Origin: Psychromonas sp. MME1
Lineage (GTDB): Bacteria > Pseudomonadota > Gammaproteobacteria > Enterobacterales > Psychromonadaceae
NCBI RefSeq assembly: GCF_041080865.1
Contig: NZ_CP160906.1
Location: 2,790,001 to 2,854,000, forward strand
Direction of reading: 5' to 3'
DNA: 64,000 bases
The position numbers and the translations under genes were made by a program. A model generated the notes under the pieces. It made no database searches and was not told where the DNA came from. It saw nothing but the letters and a program-made list of their open reading frames with translations. Shown piece after piece: positions 19,477 through 28,243 of the stretch; positions within the stretch are counted from its first letter, which is position 1, and the number at the start of each line of letters is the position of its first letter.

Positions 19477-20484
19477 ATGACAATTAAAGTTGGTATCAAT
19501 GGATTTGGCCGGATTGGCCGTTTAGTATTACGCGCCGCCTATGGATGGCCTGACGTTGAATTTATACAAATTAATGATTGTGCTGGCGATACCGCGACGC
19601 TTGCTCATCTGCTTGAATTTGACTCCATTCAAGGACGTTGGCACGAACAAGTAACCGTTGATCAAAACAATATATTAATTGGTGACCATAAAATAGCCTG
19701 TACACAGGAAAAACTTATCGCTGCCGTCGATTGGTCCGCCTGTGATGTTGTTATTGAAGCAACGGGTGTGCATCGTGATGCCAATCTTCTGCAAGTTTAT
19801 TTAGACCAAGGTGTAAAACGTGTTGTTGTTTCTGCGCCAGTCAAAGCGGACTCTATTGCGAACATCGTTGTGGGTGTCAATGATGCGATTTATGATGCCA
19901 GTAAGCATCAAATTGTTACTGCGGCATCCTGCACAACCAATTGCCTTGCACCTGTTATTAAAGTGATTAATGAAAAACTTGGCATTGAACAGGTCTGTTT
20001 TACCACGATTCACGATTTAACCAATACGCAAACCATCTTAGATGCACCGCACAAAGATCTACGTCGAGCACGAGCCTGTGGAATGAGCCTCATTCCAACC
20101 ACAACAGGTTCGGCGAAGGCCATTGTTGAAATTTTTCCAGAGCTTAAAGACCGTATTAATGGTCATGCCGTTCGCGTACCCTTAGCCAATGCCTCATTAA
20201 CCGACATTGTTATCGACGTAAGCCGTGATACCGACGTCGCAGAGGTCAATGCTTTACTGAAAAGTGCAGCAGAGAATGAGCTGAAAGGTATCCTTGGTTA
20301 TGAAGAAAAGCCATTAGTATCTATCGATTACCGTGGCGATCAACGATCAACTATCGTCGATGCCTTATCCACCATGGTAGTGGGTTCACGGATGGTGAAA
20401 ATTTATGCTTGGTATGACAATGAAATGGGGTATGCAACGCGCACCGCTGAGTTAATGCGTATCGTTGGGTTGTCAGATAAATAA
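19477..20484 (+). CDS. ArsJ-associated glyceraldehyde-3-phosphate dehydrogenase
   Basis: This is a 335-residue GAPDH with the NAD-binding GINGFGRIGR motif at residues 7-16 and catalytic Cys152 in ASCTTNCLAP. His179 sits in TTIHDLTNTQ, where glycolytic GAPDH usually has a TxHAYTATQ-like sequence, so this is a divergent paralogue. Its stop codon overlaps the start of a major-facilitator gene that looks like ArsJ. In the described pathway the GAPDH uses arsenate in place of phosphate to form unstable 1-arseno-3-phosphoglycerate, which ArsJ exports. The role is assigned by the pairing and the family; housekeeping GAPDH is less likely. Confidence 0.85.
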   Translation: MTIKVGINGFGRIGRLVLRAAYGWPDVEFIQINDCAGDTATLAHLLEFDSIQGRWHEQVTVDQNNILIGDHKIACTQEKLIAAVDWSACDVVIEATGVHRDANLLQVYLDQGVKRVVVSAPVKADSIANIVVGVNDAIYDASKHQIVTAASCTTNCLAPVIKVINEKLGIEQVCFTTIHDLTNTQTILDAPHKDLRRARACGMSLIPTTTGSAKAIVEIFPELKDRINGHAVRVPLANASLTDIVIDVSRDTDVAEVNALLKSAAENELKGILGYEEKPLVSIDYRGDQRSTIVDALSTMVVGSRMVKIYAWYDNEMGYATRTAELMRIVGLSDK

Positions 20485-21689
20485 TGCTAAATAAACTCTC
20501 TGTTGAATTAAAACAATACTTAATTATCACCACTAACTATTGGGCGTTTACCTTAACGGACGGCGCCCTGAGAATGTTGGTCGTTTTGTATTTTCATCAG
20601 TTGGGTTATAGCGCCTTAGAAGTCGCCTTTCTGTTTCTGTTTTACGAGTTTTTTGGTGTCGTCACCAACTTGTTAGGCGGATGGTTAGGCGCACGCTTAG
20701 GTTTAAATAAAACCATGAATATTGGCCTGTTAATGCAGGTCATTGCGCTGTTGATGCTCGCCCTACCCAATGATTGGTTAATCATTCCTTGGGTTATGTT
20801 AGCTCAAGCCCTCTCTGGTATTGCCAAAGACCTTAACAAAATGAGCGCCAAAAGTGCCATAAAACTTCTGGTTAAAGATGAACAACAGGGTACGCTTTAT
20901 AAGTGGGTAGCCATTTTAACGGGCTCAAAAAACACTCTAAAAGGGGTGGGATTTTTTCTTGGTGGTTTATTACTGACTTTAGTTGGTTTTCAAAGTGCCA
21001 TGCTATTAATGGCGGCCATGATCTTTATTGTCTATAGCGCAAGTATGCTGTTACTTAAAAAAGAGCTAGGCAAAGCAAGTCGAAAAATAAAATTCACCGA
21101 GCTATTTTCCAAAAGTCGTCCTATTAATATTCTCTCAGCGGCAAGGCTGTTTTTATTTGCCTCTCGTGATGTTTGGTTTGTTGTCGCACTACCTGTTTAC
21201 CTGAGTGAGACGCTAGACTGGACACCGTGGAGTGTGGGTGGCTTAATGGCACTGTGGGTTATCATCTATGGCGGCATTCAATCAATTGCACCTTATTTTA
21301 CTGGTAAACGTTCGGGCAAAGTCCCAGCGGGAAAAACAGCCGTTATCTGGGCAACTACACTAGCAATGACCCCACTATTAGTTATCGCCTCTTTACAAGG
21401 GGGTAGTGATTGGTTTATTGCCGGGCTATTTTTATTTGGTGCGTTATTTGCTATTAACTCATCATTACATAGTTATTTAATCGTCAGTTATGCGCAACGT
21501 GATGCCGTATCACTGGATATAGGCTTTTATTATATGGCTAATGCACTCGGACGATTAATTGGTACACTTCTCTCTGGGTGGGTCTTTGTTAGTTTTGGCT
21601 TATCAGCTTGTCTGCTGGTATCGGCACTTTTTATTGTCACTGCTGCCTTGATCTCTTTGTTACTACCGCAGCAGGCGCAGCCATCTTAA
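20484..21689 (+). CDS. arsJ: Organoarsenical efflux MFS transporter ArsJ
   Basis: The 401-residue major facilitator protein has about 11-12 membrane helices. Conserved-looking stretches include TNYWAFTLTDGALRMLVVLYFHQLGY near residue 15 and GIAKDLNKMSAKSAIKLLV near residue 112, which are features of ArsJ. The ATG overlaps the GAPDH stop codon in TAATG, a classic coupled arrangement. ArsJ exports 1-arseno-3-phosphoglycerate, giving arsenate resistance together with the GAPDH. No arsR, arsB or arsC is visible around it in this window. Confidence 0.87.
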   Translation: MLNKLSVELKQYLIITTNYWAFTLTDGALRMLVVLYFHQLGYSALEVAFLFLFYEFFGVVTNLLGGWLGARLGLNKTMNIGLLMQVIALLMLALPNDWLIIPWVMLAQALSGIAKDLNKMSAKSAIKLLVKDEQQGTLYKWVAILTGSKNTLKGVGFFLGGLLLTLVGFQSAMLLMAAMIFIVYSASMLLLKKELGKASRKIKFTELFSKSRPINILSAARLFLFASRDVWFVVALPVYLSETLDWTPWSVGGLMALWVIIYGGIQSIAPYFTGKRSGKVPAGKTAVIWATTLAMTPLLVIASLQGGSDWFIAGLFLFGALFAINSSLHSYLIVSYAQRDAVSLDIGFYYMANALGRLIGTLLSGWVFVSFGLSACLLVSALFIVTAALISLLLPQQAQPS

Positions 21690-21758
21690 TATTGCATAAT
21701 GATGGTTAATGGGTATATATTGTGCGCCCGCAAATAATTCCTTTTATTGAGATTTTTT

Positions 21759-23981
21759 ATGTTGTTGCTGATCAGCCTATTCGCACTATTTCTTGGCCCA
21801 ATTACTTACCGCATATTACAGCGTCAATCGGGTTGGATAGACCTGGTTGATGCATTTATATTTGTGACCATCTCCGGTTTAGTCTTATTCCACATTCTTC
21901 CAGAGTTATTACACAGTGGTGGTTTAATTGTATTAGTATTAATGGCTTTGGGCATATTAGCACCGAGTTGGATAGAAAAATATTTTCATAAAGCCGCGCA
22001 TCAAGCACATCAAACAACATTATTTCTGGGTATTTTAGGGCTAATATTGCACGCTAGCATTGATGGTTCAGTGCTTATTTTTGATCCGGATAATCACACC
22101 AGTTGGTTACTTGCCCTTGGAGTATTACTACATAGATTTCCCGTTGGCTTAACAATTTGGTGGTTATTACGCCCGCAATATGGCCGTGCACTGCCAATTT
22201 TCATTTTAACATGTATGTCCATTGCCACCTTGATTGGTGCCTATTATGCCGATTACTCTTTAGCACAACTAGACGGACAATGGCTAGCTTGGTTACAAGC
22301 TTTTGTCATGGGCTCGATTATGCATGTGGTCTTACATCGCCCCTATTTTCATGGGCATGGTCAAGAGACACCCCCATCCGAAAATAAATATGCAGCGGGA
22401 ATTGGCAGCCTGATAGGTTTGTTAGTGTTAGGCTCCGTTTTATTACCACACTGGCTTGGCTATATTGAACATCATCACGACCATGGTGCTATTGCTACTA
22501 CCGAAGCACATCATTACGACCATCAACATATCGAAGCAAGCAACGAAGCGCTGCATGATGATCACGACCATCAACATATCGCAACAAGCAACGAAGCGCT
22601 ACATGATGATCACGACCATCAACATATCGCAACAAGCAACGAAGCGCTGCATGATGATCACGACCATCAACATATCGCAACAAGCAACGAAGCGCTGCAT
22701 GATGATCACGACCATCAACATATCGCAACAAGCAACGAAGCGCTGCATGATGATCACGACCATCAACATATCGCAACAAGCAATGAAGCGTTGCATGATG
22801 ATCATGACCATCAACATATCGCAGCAAGCAACGAAACGCTGCATGATGATCACGACCATCAACATATCGCAGTAAGCAACGAAACGCTGCATGATGATCA
22901 AGGCAACAAAATAGCAAATAGTGGTGATACCGATGAGCATCGTCAACATAATACAGCACTGACACTAATTAACTTCACCAATATCGCTATGCATAGTGCG
23001 CCAATGCTATTGTTGGCATATTTCCTCAGTGCCTTAATGCATTATTTTAAACCTAAGTTTTCGATATTACCGGTTCAAGACAGCCAAACATTCTTTGCTG
23101 ACTCATTAAAGGGGGTTGCCTACGGTTTACCCCTGCCCATCTGTTCTCCTAGTGCAACTAAAATGCACCAACACCTACTTTCCATGGGGGCTAATCAAAC
23201 CTTTGCCACTGCCTTTTTAATTGCCGCCCCCATTGTAGGATTTGATGCGCTGTTAATTTCGTGGCCATTACTAGGCGAGCAGTTATTACTCTTACGCATC
23301 GTTTTAGCCGCACTCTTTGCATTGCTAATTGCATGGGTCATAGGCCGTCATTTTAAATTACAACACACTACATCGGCAGCAAACACGAACCAATGTGAGC
23401 ACTCAAGCTCACGATTTGTAAATGCTGTGAAGCAAGGTTATCAACACCAGTTAGATCATACAGCCCCATGGGTTTTATTAGGCTGGATGCTGGCAGCAAC
23501 CCTCTCTGCAGCCTCTGTTTGGGACTTTTTTGGACAAGCTCTTTGGTTACAAGTAATAGTAATGATTGCCGTTGCATTTCCCTTTGCACTCTGTGCCACG
23601 GGCATCACACCTGTCATTGCAATGCTATTATTGGCAGGCTTATCACCGGGAGCTGCCATCGCCTTCTTTTTAATTGCACCAACAATCAGTATTGAGCTAT
23701 TAAAAATGATTCGCCAGCAACAGGGGGTTTTTGCTGCAATGAGTTTAGCGATGCTAATGGTGGGAGGAGCATTTATTATCGGCCTAGGAATCAATCAATA
23801 TATTGATACGATTTCGTTATCCTGGCTGCAACAGCAGGGCAATTACAGTTGGTGGCAAATTATCAGTTTATGCATTATCTTAACACTCTACTTAAGCTCA
23901 TTACTGCGCCGTGGAGCACGTAGCTTTATTGCCGAATTAGTTCCTAAAAGCTTTATGAAGATACGTCATAAACACCATTAA
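21759..23981 (+). CDS. Putative metal transporter: ZIP-like half, His-rich repeat loop, ArsP-type permease half
   Basis: The protein is 740 residues from the ATG at 21759; a TTG at 21747 is also in frame. The first 240 residues contain about seven helices with degenerate ZIP-like motifs: LFHILPELLHSGG (residues 43-55), ILHASIDGSV (97-105) and LLHRFPVGLTIW (124-134). Residues 254-381 are eight 16-residue His/Asp-rich repeats. Residues about 400-740 form another helical block with PLPICSPSATKMHQHLLSMG and FLIAAPIVGFDALL, resembling PF03773-type permeases. It may be related to SO_0444-type Cu/Zn efflux proteins. Metal efflux or sensing is inferred from the His-rich loop and the arsenic-gene neighbours; substrate and direction are unknown. 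Confidence 0.65.
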   Translation: MLLLISLFALFLGPITYRILQRQSGWIDLVDAFIFVTISGLVLFHILPELLHSGGLIVLVLMALGILAPSWIEKYFHKAAHQAHQTTLFLGILGLILHASIDGSVLIFDPDNHTSWLLALGVLLHRFPVGLTIWWLLRPQYGRALPIFILTCMSIATLIGAYYADYSLAQLDGQWLAWLQAFVMGSIMHVVLHRPYFHGHGQETPPSENKYAAGIGSLIGLLVLGSVLLPHWLGYIEHHHDHGAIATTEAHHYDHQHIEASNEALHDDHDHQHIATSNEALHDDHDHQHIATSNEALHDDHDHQHIATSNEALHDDHDHQHIATSNEALHDDHDHQHIATSNEALHDDHDHQHIAASNETLHDDHDHQHIAVSNETLHDDQGNKIANSGDTDEHRQHNTALTLINFTNIAMHSAPMLLLAYFLSALMHYFKPKFSILPVQDSQTFFADSLKGVAYGLPLPICSPSATKMHQHLLSMGANQTFATAFLIAAPIVGFDALLISWPLLGEQLLLLRIVLAALFALLIAWVIGRHFKLQHTTSAANTNQCEHSSSRFVNAVKQGYQHQLDHTAPWVLLGWMLAATLSAASVWDFFGQALWLQVIVMIAVAFPFALCATGITPVIAMLLLAGLSPGAAIAFFLIAPTISIELLKMIRQQQGVFAAMSLAMLMVGGAFIIGLGINQYIDTISLSWLQQQGNYSWWQIISLCIILTLYLSSLLRRGARSFIAELVPKSFMKIRHKHH
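22518..22901 (+). repeat. Eight tandem 48-bp repeats encoding a His/Asp-rich 16-residue unit
   Basis: The unit encodes DHQHIATSNEALHDDH. Units 2-6 are nearly identical at DNA level, unit 1 has EA for AT, unit 7 AA with ET, and unit 8 AV with the final His codon changed to Gln. Repeat number should vary easily by slippage or recombination, always in frame because 48 is a multiple of three. Confidence 0.95.
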
Positions 23982-24014
23982 TCGGCTTAACACTTTTCGA
24001 GAGTATTAGAAATG

Positions 24015-24046
24015 ATAAAGCCCCAATATTGGGGCTTTATTTCATT
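24015..24046. terminator. Bidirectional terminator between the metal transporter and PEP-CTERM genes
   Basis: A perfect palindrome, AAAGCCCCAAT with ATTGGGGCTTT at 24017-24038, carries an A-tract on one side and a T-rich tail on the other. It serves convergent genes. Confidence 0.85.
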
Positions 24047-24062
24047 ATTTCAGAAGCTAAAT

Positions 24063-24677
24063 TTATGCGTTGTTATTTTTACGACGCAAACCGAATCCGA
24101 TTAATCCGATACCAAATATAGCTAATGCAGAGGGAGCAGGTACTGCGGCTGCAATACTCTCTTTTGACATCACATCCCAATTTTGGCCATCATTTGTAAA
24201 TCTCACTGTACTTGGTCCATTACAGCAGCTTTCCGCCCAGTATATTTCCAATAAATGGCTACCAACTGAGATATCAATATCATGTGCTTTCATAACATCG
24301 CTATTAGCCCAGTCTGTACTCCACCATAAATCATCGCTTCTATTTGTTAGTAAAAGCCCATCAAGATATAACGCAGCACCATAGTGTGCATCTAATCCAG
24401 CTTCAACACCCCAAGTCCCAGTCGCACCTATAGTAAAATCAACTGAAAAATGATTAATGGTATTATTTCCAGTTTTATAAAGCTCAAATGCATCGATAGC
24501 GTTCGTTGTAACCGTTGAACTTTGGCTATTCCAAGAGCTAATGAAATCACTGCTATCAATCATAGCTGCATTATCAATCGTTCTTGTTGCAACAGTCATT
24601 AGTGACGCAGAAGCATTAGCTGAAATTACCATCGTGGTGGCGAATATTGCGGTAGAGAATACTTTAGAGATATTCAT
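24063..24677 (-). CDS. PEP-CTERM sorting-domain protein with a CCNG motif
   Basis: The 204-residue exported protein has an N-terminal signal peptide (residues 1-23, ending SANASA) and a C-terminal sorting signal: VPAPS at 179-183, a hydrophobic helix IFGIGLIGFGL, then RRKNNN. This is the PEP-CTERM layout recognised by exosortase. The Cys151-Cys152-Asn-Gly154 motif places it with the CCXG-type PEP-CTERM proteins. The middle looks like a beta-rich, possibly carbohydrate-binding, domain. An exosortase and surface polysaccharide genes must be elsewhere; the WcaJ-like transferase at 46122 could belong to that pathway. Confidence 0.8.
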   Translation of the reverse strand: MNISKVFSTAIFATTMVISANASASLMTVATRTIDNAAMIDSSDFISSWNSQSSTVTTNAIDAFELYKTGNNTINHFSVDFTIGATGTWGVEAGLDAHYGAALYLDGLLLTNRSDDLWWSTDWANSDVMKAHDIDISVGSHLLEIYWAESCCNGPSTVRFTNDGQNWDVMSKESIAAAVPAPSALAIFGIGLIGFGLRRKNNNA

Positions 24678-24932
24678 TTATCTTCCTTGAGTTAATTATT
24701 TTAAACGTAACGAAGCCTTAAATTGCAAATATCAAGCCAATAAATAAAAACACTTAAATATCAACACAATATAGGCGAACATTAGAATTCAAAAACCATT
24801 AGTGTAATTTTTTTCGACATACATGTTGTTTTTTCGGTATTTATTTTACACTTATAATCTATTCTTTATAAAAATCAACAAGCTCCTACGATAATCATTT
24901 ATTGTTACCCGAAAAGAAAAGCGTGCATATCT

Positions 24933-25514
24933 TTAACCTTCAGCGTAATAACGTTTTAAAACCGCCATCGCTTCATTCAAAGCTTGCGCTGTTGCAACAG
25001 CACCTCCTTTATCGGGGTGATGCCTAGCTAAAAGCTGCCGATATCGTTTTTTAACCATCGCCAAATCACAGGGTTCATTTAACTCAAATAGTGCTAAAGC
25101 ACTCTGCTTTTCACTATCATCGCTCATTTTCAACCAAAAACTAGCCAGTAAATTATCAACCTCTTCGCCGCTAGTATTATGCAAATTATTTATGTCTAGA
25201 TAATATGCACGCAACGGATCTCTATTAACTAAACTGGTTGGCTGTTGTGCAATAACACTTTGCGGCAACCATTGAATGTTCAGTGCCTCAATAACAATAT
25301 AACCTGCTTGTTCAGATCGCAACTGATCTGAAAGCTTATAAAGTGCATGAAATAAAAGAAAATGTTGCTGGAATAAAGCCAAGTTATCAAACGGTAGGTG
25401 TTGCTGCTGTTGAAGTTGTTGCTCCTGTAACAGCTTTAATAAATCATACTCTTTGATCCCTTCGGGGTGACTTTTAACAAGTTTTAGCAAAATGCTATTT
25501 TGATAATTTATCAC
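24933..25514 (-). CDS. DnaJ-related protein with a C-terminal J domain
   Basis: The 193-residue protein has a C-terminal J domain whose HPD motif is seen in LLARHHPDKGG, preceded by MVKKRYRQ and followed by ALNEAMAVLKRYY. The first 130 residues match the DNAJ_related N-terminal type, with a Gln-rich stretch near residue 35. The J domain should stimulate a DnaK ATPase. No membrane segment is visible, so this is not DjlA. The client is unknown. Confidence 0.82.
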   Translation of the reverse strand: MINYQNSILLKLVKSHPEGIKEYDLLKLLQEQQLQQQQHLPFDNLALFQQHFLLFHALYKLSDQLRSEQAGYIVIEALNIQWLPQSVIAQQPTSLVNRDPLRAYYLDINNLHNTSGEEVDNLLASFWLKMSDDSEKQSALALFELNEPCDLAMVKKRYRQLLARHHPDKGGAVATAQALNEAMAVLKRYYAEG

Positions 25515-25614
25515 TGATTATAGTCATCCCAAGCGCAGGTGGATTGATTAGCTCGCGTTTAATGGAAGAGTTACATCATCAACACTTTGTGAATACTTTA
25601 AAACGTTGATGATG

Positions 25615-25776
25615 ATACCAATTCCGGTAAGTATGTGATCTAAATTTTGCGCAGGAAAAACAGCTTAATTCAAGGCGTAATTTGACGTAAATGGTTATTC
25701 CCTTTGCGAAAATTACAACGCAGCAGTAAGTTGTTTTAACCAGTAAAATAGATCAGCTATTTATCGGAATTGGTAT
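25615..25776. repeat. 162-bp hairpin-forming interspersed element (MITE-like), copy 1
   Basis: The element starts ATACCAATTCCGG and ends CGGAATTGGTAT. Its two halves pair along most of their length, including GATCTAAATTTT with AAAATAGATC, AACAGCTTA with TAAGTTGTT, and GTAATTT with AAATTAC. Near-identical or related copies occur at 51969-52130 and 37012-37173. It lies 10 bases beyond the slmA stop codon. Confidence 0.88.
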
Positions 25777-25786
25777 GAGAATATGG

Positions 25787-26383
25787 CTATTTAAACTGTT
25801 CGTGAAAAAAAGCCCATTGCGCTTTAAAAAATTGCGTCGGTTTTTGTTTGAATTGGCTACGAACAAATTGACTCATACGTCCTTCTGCATAGGCAAGTAG
25901 CATATTAGCTGCAATAGCCTCATCAACCCCTAACTTACCGCCATCAAGAATTGGTTTCTCTCTTAACACCTGTTTAATTTGCGATTCTAATTTGGAAAAT
26001 AAATGCTCGATACGTGATTGTAATCGCTCATGTTCACCCAACAATGCATCACCCGTTAAGATACGCGTGATGCCCGGATTTTGTTCTGCGAAACCAAGCA
26101 AAAAATACAAGATATGTTCAATACGAATTAACGTTTGCTTTTGCTGATCTTTAATAAGGTTAATTTGTGTAAATATGGTCGTCTCAATAAAATCAATTAA
26201 CCCTTCAAACATTCTCGCCTTACTCGGGAAATGACGATACAACGCCGCCTCAGAGACACCCACTTCAGCAGCAAGTTTTGCCGTAGTGATACGTTGCCCA
26301 GGCTTCCCCTCTAACATAATGGCTAACGCGCGTAAGATATCATCTTTACGGTTTACCTTTTTCTTTTCTGTTTTTGTCACCAT
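25787..26383 (-). CDS. slmA: Nucleoid occlusion factor SlmA (TetR family)
   Basis: The 198-residue DNA-binding protein carries the TetR helix-turn-helix [20 protein letters not shown] and the SlmA-typical [16 protein letters not shown] sequence directly after it. SlmA binds specific chromosomal sites and blocks FtsZ assembly over the nucleoid. The ATG at 26383 is preferred because the AAGGA site overlaps the earlier ATG at 26395. It is the last gene of the coaBC-dut-slmA set. Confidence 0.93.
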   Translation of the reverse strand: MVTKTEKKKVNRKDDILRALAIMLEGKPGQRITTAKLAAEVGVSEAALYRHFPSKARMFEGLIDFIETTIFTQINLIKDQQKQTLIRIEHILYFLLGFAEQNPGITRILTGDALLGEHERLQSRIEHLFSKLESQIKQVLREKPILDGGKLGVDEAIAANMLLAYAEGRMSQFVRSQFKQKPTQFFKAQWAFFHEQFK

Positions 26384-26405
26384 TGTTAACAACATCCTTT
26401 GTTAT

Positions 26406-26861
26406 TTAATTTGTCCCTGAGTGCCCAAAACCACCTTCCCCACGCGCACTACCATCAAAGCTATCAACCACTTCGAATGTTGCTTGTACCACAGGCAAGA
26501 AAACCAATTGCGCTAAACGTTCACCTGGCTGCAAAGTAAAAGCGGTTGCACTGCGATTCCAACAAGAAACCATTAATGGCCCCTGATAATCAGAATCAAT
26601 AAGGCCGACTAAATTTCCTAATACGATACCGTGCTTATGACCTAAGCCTGAGCGAGGCAATATCGTTGCAGCTAACGTTGGATCTGCAATATGAATCGCG
26701 ATGCCTGTTGGTATAAGCTGCGTTTCACCCGGAGCTATGCTTATTGGGCTATCAATACAAGCGCGTAAATCCATACCTGCCGAGCCTATTGTGGCATATT
26801 CAGGCAATGGAAACTCTTTACCAATACGGGGATCAAGAATTTTTAGTTCAATTTGTTTCAT
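26406..26861 (-). CDS. dut: Deoxyuridine 5'-triphosphate nucleotidohydrolase
   Basis: The 151-residue trimeric dUTPase shows the five family motifs, including [26 protein letters not shown] and the C-terminal [10 protein letters not shown]. It hydrolyses dUTP to dUMP, preventing uracil incorporation and supplying dTMP synthesis. The ATG at 26861 follows AGGAAAT; the longer frame to 26954 would overlap coaBC and is rejected. It starts 17 bases after the reconstructed coaBC stop. Confidence 0.96.
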   Translation of the reverse strand: MKQIELKILDPRIGKEFPLPEYATIGSAGMDLRACIDSPISIAPGETQLIPTGIAIHIADPTLAATILPRSGLGHKHGIVLGNLVGLIDSDYQGPLMVSCWNRSATAFTLQPGERLAQLVFLPVVQATFEVVDSFDGSARGEGGFGHSGTN

Positions 26862-26877
26862 TATATTTCCTATTTTC

Positions 26878-28106
26878 TTAATCGTTATTCGTCGTAGAAT
26901 ATTGTTGATGAATAACTTCAAGCAATTGCTGGGCAACCTTTTTTTTATCAGCAAGTGTTATATCAAATCGCTGCTTGGCAGCAAACACCGTTAATGCATT
27001 TTTTTCACTATTAAAGCCTTGATCAGCTTTAGCTACATCATTAGCTGCAATCAAATCTAAATTTTTACGTTGCAGTTTATCGAGAGCATAAGCTTCTACA
27101 TTTTCAGTTTCCGCAGCAAAACCGACACAAAATGGGCGATCTAAATGATTTGCGACATCGGCAATAATATCTGGGTTTTCACTAAATGAAGCGTTAAATT
27201 CTCAACTCCAGATTGCTTTTTCATTTTTTCCTGGGCAATCACTTCGGGGCGATAATCGGCGACCGCAGCACAGGCAATAAAAATATCGCAATGGTCAAGA
27301 GTCTGCAAACTTGCAGCATGCATATCTAATGCACTTTTAATATCAATTCGATTAATATTAGCCGCACAGGTTAACGCGACGGGACCTGTAATAAGGGTAA
27401 CATTTGCCCCCATTTTTTGCGCTACCTCTGCCAATGCAAAACCCATTTTTCCCGAACTATGGTTACTGATATAACGAACAGGATCCAACGCTTCTTGTGT
27501 CGGACCTGCTGTAATCGTAATATTTACATTTTTAAAAATAGCTTTTTGTGGTGCAAAAAAATCAACCACGAGATCAACTAATTGATGCGCTTCGAGCATT
27601 CGACCAGGACCAATATCACCACAGGCTTGTGGCCCTTCTCCCGGCCCCCAAATATGCATGCCGCGCTGAGCCAAAACAGCAATATTCTCCTGTGTAGCAG
27701 AGGCGAGATACATCTCCATATTCATCGCAGGAGAAACCGCTATCGGTGCAGGGCTTGCTAAACAAAGCGTGGTTAATAATTCATCGGCAAATCCTGCGCG
27801 TAAACGAGCAATAAGGTTCGCCGTTGCCGGAGCAAGTAAAATAAGATCTGCCCATTTCGCAAGCTCAATATGTCCCATACCCGATTGTGCATTAGGATCC
27901 AGTAGATCATCAGCCACGGCATGGCCAGAAACAGCTTGCATTGTGAGGGGGGTGATAAAAGATTTTGCAGATGTCGTCATAACCACGCGTACATCCGCAC
28001 CAAACTCCGTTAATCGACGAGTTAGTTCAACACATTTATAAGCAGCAATGCCACCAGCAATACCTAATAAAATCTTTTTTCCCGCTAAGGGTGAAGAAAC
28101 AGACAT
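26878..28106 (-). CDS. coaBC: Bifunctional phosphopantothenoylcysteine decarboxylase/synthetase, frameshifted
   Basis: The N-terminal CoaC flavoprotein domain ([23 protein letters not shown]) and the CoaB synthetase domain ([25 protein letters not shown]) are intact. The frame is lost after NLTLHLVK near 27176. One extra A in the AAAA run restores [15 protein letters not shown] through [15 protein letters not shown] to a stop at 26878-26880. The full product is about 410 residues, the usual length. CoaBC is essential for coenzyme A synthesis, so a base-calling error is the best explanation. The ATG at 28106 is chosen over a GTG at 28124. It is divergent from radC. Confidence 0.88.
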
Positions 28107-28243
28107 AACGACCACTCTAATCACTATCCCCTAGTTATTTAGGGGTAATTAAAAAGAGCAATAGGATACCACAAACTTTTCCTGCACGATGTGAAAATAT
28201 CGACTAGATTTAATATCACCATTATGTAACAAAAAAGTCTTGC

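Noticed and set aside
19477-20484. Housekeeping GAPDH (gapA) or erythrose-4-phosphate dehydrogenase
   Set aside because: The stop/start overlap with an ArsJ-like transporter and the divergent TIHDLTNTQ segment favour the ArsJ-associated paralogue.
22518-22901. Possible CRISPR array
   Set aside because: The 48-bp units are contiguous with no unique spacers and lie inside a coding frame. No cas genes are present.
22456-22965. Other-frame and antisense His/Met/Cys-rich repeat ORFs
   Set aside because: They are shadows of the 48-bp repeats, which stay open in all frames because the unit length is a multiple of three. The transporter frame has membrane helices on both sides.
25515-25614. Short open stretch resembling a protein C-terminus upstream of element copy 1
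   Set aside because: Only about 30 codons, no start or recognisable homology; it may be chance or a gene relic.
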